6,498 nt of DNA from JADHUC01 sp964617665 (GTDB taxonomy: Bacteria; Planctomycetota; Planctomycetia; Pirellulales; Pirellulaceae). The stretch lies in assembly GCA_964617665.1 (NCBI GenBank), contig CAZUAH010000713.1, positions 1 to 6,498 on the forward strand, in the 5' to 3' direction. The translations under genes were made by a program, and so were the position numbers. The notes under the pieces were generated by a model that made no database searches, was not told the DNA's origin, and worked only from the letters and a program-made list of their open reading frames with translations. Below are positions 1 to 5,566 of this stretch, piece by piece. The stretch's first letter is position 1; each line of letters opens with the position of its first letter.

Positions 1-80
1 GCCCAGCGGCTGATTTTCAAATGCGACGCTTTCTCTCGAACGATATTGGGATCTTACAATGAACGGCTCTGTCTTGGGCG

Positions 81-3000
81 TCACGGAGCCTTTGACGCAT
101 CCACGTCGCTTTTCGAGAGTTCTGTAATCTGCAGATCCTCGAACGTCACAGTCATGGGATCGCTGGAGGTGTTGAGTGCCGCTACGCCAACTTTGATCTT
201 GCTTGGCACATCGACGAGGCGATGTGTCACACGTTTCCATTCCTTGTCGTCGTGACTGATGAATGCGGTGAACTTGCTTCCGCTTCTCTCGATTCGAAAA
301 TACGTGCTGTCGCCTTCGAAGAAGTCGTCGGTCGTCACTGGCGGATTGGCCCCCAAATACTTTCCAGCATTCCTGAGCTCGAAGAGAGGTGGAAAACAAG
401 CGCCTCCCCCAAAACTGTTGCGTTCGAGTCGGGTGTAGCTCCTGTCGTCATGCCAAATCAGAATTCCAGCGCCGTTGAACGGTGTGCTCTTGGGCGCAGT
501 TGATTCGGGCCCTGGCTTAAACTCGCCGGATACTCTGACTTGGATGCTGAAATCGCCATCCACTTCTCGGAGCACTCGTGGTGCATTGAGATCCCCATTC
601 CGTCGATTCAAGTCATGACACGTGTTTGGAACCGTAATGGTGAGCACGCCGTCCTCGTGGCTGATGTCACAGTCGCCGTCGGGATCGACGATTTCTCCCC
701 AATCCTTAAGCGTCGTCGATTCGTTCGTATTGACCCACTGGGCCGTTTGTGCCGCTGTTGTTTCATCCTCGCCTGCTCTGTCTTCGTCCCACCGCTTGAT
801 GCTTGAATCATTGCTAACGCTGACCACAGCACCGCCATTGGGAGCGAATGCCAATGATGTGACCATCTTGTCATGCGCGCGGATCATCTGCCGATTCTCG
901 CCAGACTCGGTGTCCCAGAGCAGGATATAGCCGTCAACTGTGCCGCTAGCCAGCGTCTTGCCGGATGGCGAGAACGCCAGGCTCCAGACGTCGAACGGAT
1001 ACCCCCTCAACTTCAAACGCACCTTCCCGGTTTCTGCGTCCCACAACGTGACCACGCCTTTCTTGCCTGCGTCGGCAAGCGTCTTGCCATCCGGCGAGAA
1101 GGCGATCGCCCCCGTCGAGCCCACAGGCGTGTTCAGCGAAGCGTCCTCTGTTTGTGAGGCGACATCCCACACCTTCACAGTTCCGTCGGTGCTGGCCGTC
1201 GCCAGAAGCTCTCCGTCAGGCGAGAAAACGACGGTGCGTATCAATCCCATATGTCCTTCCAAGGTCCCCAGGGTCCGGTTTGCTGCGATGTCCCAAAGCT
1301 GAATCGTCCTGTCGCGGCTGCCTGAAGCAAGCGTTTTCCCGTCTGGCGAAAAAGCGACCGATATGACCCAATCGGTGTGTCCTTCGAATGCTTGTTGCTG
1401 TTTGCCCGTCGCTGCATCCCACAGTCGCACCGTGTTGTCGCAACTGGCTGTGGCCAACGATCGTCCATCCGGTGAAAAAGCGACCGAAGCGATGTAGCCA
1501 TCGTGGCCGGTGAGCATGCGTCGAATCTCGCCCGTGTCGGCATCGCGGAGCCGCAGGTCATTGTCCTCACATGCCGTGGCAATCGTCTTGCCATCGGGTG
1601 AAAAAGCCATGGACACGTGCGGCTTGCGCGGATCGGCCTTAGACATGCTCGACTCCAACCAGCCGATCTGTTGGCGTTCAGCCGTCGACCACAGACGGAT
1701 GACTTCGTCCACGCCGCCGGTCGCCAGCATCTTGCCATCGGGCGAGAAGACGACCGAAAAGATGTTGCCTTTGTGCCCAACCACCTGGCCGACCTCTTCG
1801 CCCGAGGCCGGATCCCACAGTTTGACCACCTCTTGGGATGCAGTCGTCGCCAGCAGTTGCCCATCTGGCGAGAAATCCGTGGCGGCCCCCGAGAAACCGT
1901 TGCCCGCAAGCTCGGCCTTCACCCTTCCGGAATCGGTATCCCATAGTCGAGTTGTCTGATCGAAACTAGCCGACGCGAGGGTCTTCCCGTCCGGGGAGAA
2001 GGCGATCGTGCACACCTGCGCGTTGTGTCCGTCCAGTATACGAATCTGCTCGCCGGTCTGGACGTCCCAGATGCTGATGCGGCCGTCCTTCTTTCCTTCG
2101 GATGCACCGCCTGAAACTGCTAGTAGCGTGCCGTCCGGCGAGAAGCAAATGTGTAGAAAGCGGAACATCTCGCCTTCGAATTGGCGCAGCTCTTCACCGG
2201 TCATTGCGTCCCAGAGCCTCACCTCCGATGGTCGGCCCGAAGCCGTGGCGAGCGTCTTGCCGTCGGGGGAGAAGGCCAGTCGCGTTGCGCCGGGCGTCTT
2301 GAACTCGATTGATTCCTGCGAGCTGATGTCCATGACGCGGACCTCGCTGATCCACCCTCCGAACGCCACTCGTTTGCCGTCGGGCGAGAAGGCCACCGAG
2401 CACATACCTTTCCGATGGGGAAACTCCACGATTGCCTCGGCTTCCGCCAAGTCCCACAGACGAAAACACCCAGGTTTATCCCAGCGGCCGTGCGCGGACG
2501 CGAGAAGCTTGCCGTCCGGCGAGAAAGCCAGCCTGCGGATCTCCTGCGGGTCGTACGACAGTAGGGTCGGCGTGTCAGAGAACTTCGTTGGATCGTCGAG
2601 CAACGCACCATCTCGGGCAGAACCAGCTTCGTCCGGCTGTTCGCCGGCTGGACCGGTTTCGGCGCTTGTGGCATCCTGGGCACTGGAGGAAGTCGAATCA
2701 GCCGGTTCCGCTGATCCGTTGTCGGCCTGCCCCAAGACGGGCAACAACGGCAGGAAGACGGCTGCCGCGATCACCAGCAATAGTCGTCCAAACCGAGGCA
2801 GGTCCTTGTGATGTTCGCATCGCATGATCATCGTGATTCTCCTTTTCGTCGAAGCAAAGCTATCGATTCCGCTGGTCATGGGTGGTGAACACGTACGTGC
2901 ACCGCCGGCGAACCCAATCGCCTGGACCAGAGCCGTAGCGTACGTCTCTCGTTTTTCGGGCATTTCCGATACAACCCAACTGTCACAGCACGCCTCCTCC

Positions 3001-3875
3001 AATGGGCGAATCTGACGACGAGCCCACCACACGACGGGATGCCACCAGTACAAGATCGTCACCACCAGTTCCAGAAATCGGACCCAGTGGTCCCGACGCC
3101 GTAGGTGAGACAACTCGTGTAGGAGCAACGTGCGCAGCGCGTCGGCATTCAGATCTCCATGCAACTTGGCCGGGAAGAGGATCTTCGGTTTCCCCCACGC
3201 CGCCCACAGCGTTGGCCCAACGGCGGCCGGCAGCAAGTAGACATTGGGGCATCGGCGGATTCCCATGCGCCGAGCCAAGGCACGCACCGTCTCCTGCAGA
3301 TCCGCGGGAGCTGGTGCGGTCATACGCAACGTGCGATGAAAGCGAAGGATCCGAAGCATTGTTGCCAGCAGCACCATCACGGCGCCGCCCAGCCAGATCG
3401 CTACCAACACCTTGGTCAGGAACTCAAAGCCCCAAACGGTCGTGCCTCCCGCGGCACTCGGACTGAGTGCATCGGTGGTCCCGCCGGCCATCGCCGAGTC
3501 ATTCACAGGCACGCCGGAGGCGGATTCGGTTGCGAATGATGACGAGCCATCGGCGAACTCGTGTTCCTCCGTCCAGGGCTCTCCCAGTGGGGCGAACTCG
3601 ACATGCTCGCCGCCCCGCGAAGCTGTCTCGGGCGAAAACGCGGGGCCGCTTTTGCTCCGAGTGTCTTCCTGCTCCCCCGAAGCTCGCGGCGGCCCAAGGG
3701 CAATCGGTAACGGCACGGAGATAACCGGAGGTGTGACCAGTTTCACCAGCACCAATACCCAGAGGCCATGGCACAACGCCGGATAGCGTGCGAATCGGCC
3801 AAACAGAAAGACGATAACCGCCGGTACGCTCACGACGATCGCATTGCTCAAGGCAATTTCGAGCAGAGTGTTCAT
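81..3875 (-). CDS. BlaR1-like M56 metallopeptidase antirepressor fused to 14 WD40 repeats and a DUF1349-like domain
   Basis: Predicted membrane-bound sensor protease of 1264 residues. Hydrophobic segments lie at about 8-28, 34-60, 150-176 and 362-382. An acidic, Ser/Gly/Ala-rich loop (61-147) separates the second and third, matching BlaR1/MecR1 topology. The zinc site is HELSH (253-257), with a downstream EACCD (294-298) giving the probable third ligand E294; a WWHPVVWW stretch lies between them. By family precedent this peptidase domain is cytoplasmic and everything after the fourth segment is extracytoplasmic. A low-complexity linker (384-438) leads to 14 WD40 repeats (about 440-1032), then a beta-rich concanavalin/DUF1349-like domain (about 1045-1255). 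Usual BlaR1 proteins have about 585-600 residues and end in a penicillin-binding sensor, which is absent here. The ATG at 3875 has GGGGGGA six bases upstream. The gene follows the repressor gene by 72 nt, so the two are probably co-transcribed. It probably triggers inactivation of that repressor; the ligand is unknown. Confidence 0.95.
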   Translation of the reverse strand: MNTLLEIALSNAIVVSVPAVIVFLFGRFARYPALCHGLWVLVLVKLVTPPVISVPLPIALGPPRASGEQEDTRSKSGPAFSPETASRGGEHVEFAPLGEPWTEEHEFADGSSSFATESASGVPVNDSAMAGGTTDALSPSAAGGTTVWGFEFLTKVLVAIWLGGAVMVLLATMLRILRFHRTLRMTAPAPADLQETVRALARRMGIRRCPNVYLLPAAVGPTLWAAWGKPKILFPAKLHGDLNADALRTLLLHELSHLRRRDHWVRFLELVVTILYWWHPVVWWARRQIRPLEEACCDSWVVSEMPEKRETYATALVQAIGFAGGARTCSPPMTSGIDSFASTKRRITMIMRCEHHKDLPRFGRLLLVIAAAVFLPLLPVLGQADNGSAEPADSTSSSAQDATSAETGPAGEQPDEAGSARDGALLDDPTKFSDTPTLLSYDPQEIRRLAFSPDGKLLASAHGRWDKPGCFRLWDLAEAEAIVEFPHRKGMCSVAFSPDGKRVAFGGWISEVRVMDISSQESIEFKTPGATRLAFSPDGKTLATASGRPSEVRLWDAMTGEELRQFEGEMFRFLHICFSPDGTLLAVSGGASEGKKDGRISIWDVQTGEQIRILDGHNAQVCTIAFSPDGKTLASASFDQTTRLWDTDSGRVKAELAGNGFSGAATDFSPDGQLLATTASQEVVKLWDPASGEEVGQVVGHKGNIFSVVFSPDGKMLATGGVDEVIRLWSTAERQQIGWLESSMSKADPRKPHVSMAFSPDGKTIATACEDNDLRLRDADTGEIRRMLTGHDGYIASVAFSPDGRSLATASCDNTVRLWDAATGKQQQAFEGHTDWVISVAFSPDGKTLASGSRDRTIQLWDIAANRTLGTLEGHMGLIRTVVFSPDGELLATASTDGTVKVWDVASQTEDASLNTPVGSTGAIAFSPDGKTLADAGKKGVVTLWDAETGKVRLKLRGYPFDVWSLAFSPSGKTLASGTVDGYILLWDTESGENRQMIRAHDKMVTSLAFAPNGGAVVSVSNDSSIKRWDEDRAGEDETTAAQTAQWVNTNESTTLKDWGEIVDPDGDCDISHEDGVLTITVPNTCHDLNRRNGDLNAPRVLREVDGDFSIQVRVSGEFKPGPESTAPKSTPFNGAGILIWHDDRSYTRLERNSFGGGACFPPLFELRNAGKYLGANPPVTTDDFFEGDSTYFRIERSGSKFTAFISHDDKEWKRVTHRLVDVPSKIKVGVAALNTSSDPMTVTFEDLQITELSKSDVDASKAP
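780..2558 (-). repeat. Coding tandem repeat: 14 WD40 units (two seven-bladed propellers)
   Basis: Each unit contains an FSPDG-type turn (last two: FSPSG, FAPNG) and a WD-type strand end. The F of this motif is at residues 451, 496, 535, 578, 626, 668, 710, 758, 800, 842, 884, 926, 968 and 1010. Spacing is irregular in units 1-5 (45, 39, 43, 48), 42 for units 5-7, 48 between units 7 and 8, then exactly 42 for every step from unit 8 to unit 14. Fourteen units fit two seven-bladed propellers, with the 48-residue step as the natural boundary. Most units keep LWD or a close variant. Unit 2 has MD, unit 7 has WS and unit 8 has RD. At DNA level this gives a recurring phrase of about 126 bp period, encoding FSPDGKTLA-like peptides. 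Confidence 0.93.
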
Positions 3876-3898
3876 GCTCGGTCCCCCCGCGCCGGGTA

Positions 3899-3921
3899 TC
3901 GAAGTGTTCAGACGACTTCGA
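3899..3921 (-). other. Short stem-loop between repressor and protease genes
   Basis: A perfect 7-bp inverted repeat, TCGAAGT (3899-3905) and ACTTCGA (3915-3921), encloses a 9-nt loop inside the 72-nt intercistronic gap. It ends 23 nt before the protease ATG, just ahead of the GGGGGGA ribosome binding site. There is no U-tract, so it is not a classical terminator. It could tune expression or mRNA processing between the two cistrons, or be chance. Confidence 0.3.
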
Positions 3922-3947
3922 CCGCTACACCGCTTGAACGTCGCAGA

Positions 3948-4379
3948 TCAATTCTTCCGTCTTCTCTTGCTTTTTGGGGTCTTCGCGCCGCCCTGCTCAT
4001 GCTCGGCAAGCTCGCCGATCAGTGACCGAAGTGTGTCTTGCTGCTCTCGCGTGAGCCGCTCGGAATTGGCCAGATGTGTCAAAAGCGGCGAAATGGAACC
4101 TTCGCATAACGAGCTGGCCAAGGCTTCGAGCCTTCGGCCAACCAGTTCATCCCGATCAACTATGGCTTCATACTTGTGGACGGCTTCGCTCCGGTCGCGC
4201 CCCACGTATCCCTTGCCCTCAAGCCGCGTGAGCAGTCGTTTGACCGTCGAGTACTGCGTCTCGACATCGTGCGGATAAACGACTGCCGTAATGTCTCGGA
4301 TCGCCGTCGAACCACGCTCCCAAAGAACCTGCAGCACCGCCAATTCGGCGTCAGTCACGTCCTTTGCCCGACCCACCAT
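3948..4379 (-). CDS. BlaI/MecI-family winged-helix transcriptional repressor
   Basis: Predicted 143-residue DNA-binding repressor. The N-terminus reads MVGRAKDVTDAELAVLQVLW, typical of the BlaI/MecI/CopY (penicillinase repressor) family. A winged helix occupies about 8-70, with the recognition-helix region YSTVKRLLTRLE at 43-54 and a wing around KGYVGRD. Residues 75-125 form the helical dimerisation part, and the tail (133-143) is strongly basic. I chose the ATG at 4379 because GAGGAG lies six bases upstream and the family's conserved N-terminus begins there. An in-frame TTG at 4454 would place the start inside the -35 hexamer and put the operator within the gene. Family members bind as dimers to a palindrome at their own promoter and are inactivated by the paired M56 protease, which is encoded 72 nt downstream. 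Autorepression of this operon is therefore likely. I see no copy of the Asn-Phe cleavage pair of staphylococcal BlaI, so any cleavage site must differ. Confidence 0.95.
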   Translation of the reverse strand: MVGRAKDVTDAELAVLQVLWERGSTAIRDITAVVYPHDVETQYSTVKRLLTRLEGKGYVGRDRSEAVHKYEAIVDRDELVGRRLEALASSLCEGSISPLLTHLANSERLTREQQDTLRSLIGELAEHEQGGAKTPKSKRRRKN

Positions 4380-4385
4380 ACCGGT

Positions 4386-4391
4386 CTCCTC
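4386..4391 (-). promoter_or_regulatory. Ribosome binding site deciding the repressor start
   Basis: On the minus strand GAGGAG lies six bases upstream of the ATG at 4379. It is the strongest Shine-Dalgarno match seen in this window and supports 4379 over the upstream in-frame TTG at 4454 or ATG at 4427. Confidence 0.8.
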
Positions 4392-4425
4392 GTCAAGTTG
4401 CCAACTCAAACATCGCGTACGATGC

Positions 4426-4454
4426 ATCCTAGGACAACTTGTCCTAGGAGTCAA
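4426..4454 (-). promoter_or_regulatory. Sigma70-type promoter of the repressor-protease operon
   Basis: Read on the minus strand, TTGACT (4449-4454) serves as a -35 hexamer, close to TTGACA. A 17-base spacer separates it from TAGGAT (4426-4431), a 4-of-6 match to TATAAT. Transcription would begin near 4419, leaving a leader of about 40 nt before the ATG at 4379. The spacer length is optimal, and the operator palindrome fills it exactly. The placement is inferred from sequence only. Confidence 0.75.
4428..4448. promoter_or_regulatory. Probable BlaI-type operator (perfect 21-bp palindrome)
   Basis: Two perfect 10-base arms, CCTAGGACAA and TTGTCCTAGG, flank a central C. The dyad lies between the -35 and -10 hexamers and overlaps the -10. 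It contains GACA/TGTC half-sites, comparable to the TACA/TGTA core of known BlaI/MecI operators. A bound dimer would block RNA polymerase, giving autorepression of the repressor and its protease. Confidence 0.85.
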
Positions 4455-4520
4455 TAGTTTTTGGCGGGAATTCCAAAAGACCGACTGCCGCTGATCGTGC
4501 TGCGTCTCCAGCGCCGACGC

Positions 4521-4541
4521 ACAAGGAGATACTCGCCTTGT
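4521..4541. promoter_or_regulatory. Imperfect 21-bp dyad upstream of the GNAT gene
   Basis: ACAAGG (4521-4526) and CCTTGT (4536-4541) form a perfect 6-bp inverted repeat, with two further pairs after one mismatch (8 of 10 pairs, central A). It has the same length as the operator at 4428-4448 and shares the 7-mer CTTGTCC with it (4537-4543 versus 4438-4444), but its half-site order differs. It might be an operator for the GNAT gene or a small hairpin. I found no convincing -35/-10 pair for the GNAT gene in 4455-4664, and nothing else in that stretch. Confidence 0.25.
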
Positions 4542-4664
4542 CCCGACATCCCGTTTGGCAAATACTGAAAGAGTGAATGCGTATTGGCGAATCCGCGTGC
4601 CGTCAGGTGACGAGACTCGCTAACATCATGGCGATTGAATGACCGTTAGCCTATCCGAGTAACC

Positions 4665-5168
4665 GTGCCCCCTGAGTCGATCGTTATCCGCCGGGCGCTT
4701 TCTGAAGACGCCAATGCAATTTGGCATGTGCGAACTCGCGCAATTCGCGAACTTTGCTGCACCCACTACAACGCCGAGGAGATCGACACCTGGGCATCGG
4801 CGCCGATGCCGGCGTTGTTCGGAGAGGTCATCCGCGACACAGAGTGCTTTGTGGCGGAACGCGATTCGGATATCATTGGCCATGCGTTCCTCGATCCATC
4901 GACCCGCGAACTGGCCGCTGTCTTCGTCTCACCTGACCACATCCGCACTGGCGTAGGTTCTCTCTTGCTGGCCACTCTCGAACGCCATGCTCAGACGATC
5001 GGCCTAACACCCCTCTGGTTATCCGCAACACTGAATGCGGTGGCCTTCTATTCCTCGGCGGGCTACGCCGAAATCGGCCCCTCCGAATACCAACATCCCA
5101 GCGGCTTCACATTGGCGTGCGTCAAGATGGAAAAGGCTCTCGAACCAGCGCCCGGCGTCGGGCAATGA
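4665..5168 (+). CDS. GNAT-family N-acetyltransferase
   Basis: A 167-residue protein, typical of a single GNAT domain that transfers an acetyl group from acetyl-CoA to an amine. It opens with IVIRRALSEDANAIW (6-20), the usual strand 1/helix 1 of this fold. Strands around 60-76 lead to ELAAVFVSPDHIRTGVGSLLL (82-102), containing motif A. The pyrophosphate loop reads IRTGVG (93-98), so the Q/R normally three residues before the first Gly is an Ile, with an Arg next to it. Further on, LWLSATLNAVAFYSSAGY (117-134) gives the N-A-x-x-FY-x-x-x-GY signature, with Y129 in the position that often acts as general acid. The GTG at 4665 is the only plausible start: an in-frame TAG sits at 4647-4649 and the next Met is at residue 48. 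The ribosome binding site is weak. The gene is divergent from the repressor operon and convergent with the next gene, so it is probably monocistronic. The substrate cannot be told from sequence. Confidence 0.93.
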   Translation: MPPESIVIRRALSEDANAIWHVRTRAIRELCCTHYNAEEIDTWASAPMPALFGEVIRDTECFVAERDSDIIGHAFLDPSTRELAAVFVSPDHIRTGVGSLLLATLERHAQTIGLTPLWLSATLNAVAFYSSAGYAEIGPSEYQHPSGFTLACVKMEKALEPAPGVGQ

Positions 5169-5219
5169 ACAACGCGTGAGCATTTAGCGTCTGCTCTGCT
5201 GTTGTAGGGGCGAGGTGTG

Positions 5220-5480
5220 CTATCCCGGCCCCACGGTACGGAATACACTGACGACCCACCATTCGATATACGCGCCGATGAGGTCGTTGCGCCCAAATGT
5301 GAGGATCGGGTAATACAGCCACATCACGGCATAGAATCCATCCCATCCGGTTGCCTCTCGCAGCCAAAATGCGAGCCCAAGAACAGGGCCACTGCTCAGG
5401 AGGTAGCACACAGGGATCGCAACGCAAAGCAAGATCCAACGATCGACGCGTGTTCGACGAGTTGTGTGAGGGTGTTTCAT
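5220..5480 (-). CDS. Small hypothetical membrane protein
   Basis: An 86-residue protein I do not recognise as a named family. It begins with a basic stretch (KHPHTTRRTRVDR, 2-14), followed by a hydrophobic segment (about 15-40) containing SSGPVLGLAFWL, a short polar turn (REATGWDG, 41-48), a second aromatic-rich hydrophobic segment (about 49-63, AVMWLYYPILTF), and a possible third weaker segment (66-80). The positive N-terminus suggests it lies on the cytoplasmic side. Coding status is supported by the coherent membrane architecture and the codirectional gene 86 nt upstream. Similar short proteins with a SSGP and WDGFY-like pattern occur, as I recall, as hypothetical proteins in Planctomycetota. 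The ATG at 5480 has only a weak ribosome binding site (CGGTCC). It converges with the GNAT gene with 51 nt between the stops; I see no clear terminator in that gap. Confidence 0.72.
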   Translation of the reverse strand: MKHPHTTRRTRVDRWILLCVAIPVCYLLSSGPVLGLAFWLREATGWDGFYAVMWLYYPILTFGRNDLIGAYIEWWVVSVFRTVGPG

Positions 5481-5528
5481 GGACCGACAACCATGCTCTC
5501 AAGGTAGACGTCCACCTGCCAGCGGAAG

Positions 5529-5559
5529 GTCGCTACGTCGACGTCAGCAACGTGGCGAC
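5529..5559. terminator. Inverted repeat after the immunity-like gene (possible terminator or processing site)
   Basis: GTCGCTACGT (5529-5538) and ACGTGGCGAC (5550-5559) form ten-base arms around an 11-nt loop. One pair is imperfect: G-U if transcribed on the plus strand, A-C on the minus strand. It begins 7 nt after the stop codon of the 5567-6472 gene and precedes the small membrane protein gene. There is no U-tract in the minus-strand direction, so intrinsic termination is doubtful. It also contains the perfect 10-bp palindrome ACGTCGACGT (5535-5544). Confidence 0.3.
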
Positions 5560-5566
5560 GTTGGTG

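Noticed and set aside
1..80. Terminator downstream of the protease gene.
   Set aside because: I find no stable inverted repeat with a following U-tract in the 80 bases after the stop; the transcript end is not identifiable.
780..2558. Regularly recurring DNA phrase (about 126 bp period) suggesting a CRISPR array or satellite repeat.
   Set aside because: The repeats are in one continuous reading frame, and each encodes an FSPDG...LWD WD40 unit; there are no uniform spacers.
2008..2811. Long plus-strand open frame with repeated LPSGEK-like peptides opposite the WD40 region.
   Set aside because: It is the antisense image of the conserved WD40 codons. It lacks a recognisable domain, and the minus-strand protein explains the whole stretch.
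4380..4454. N-terminal extension of the repressor starting at TTG 4454.
   Set aside because: It overlaps the -35, the operator, the -10 and the leader, and it lacks a ribosome binding site; the family's conserved N-terminus begins at 4379.
81..4454. A genuine beta-lactam resistance regulatory locus.
   Set aside because: No penicillin-binding sensor (S-x-x-K, S-x-N and K-T-G arrangement) is seen in the C-terminal part, and no beta-lactamase gene is present. Only the signalling architecture is shared.
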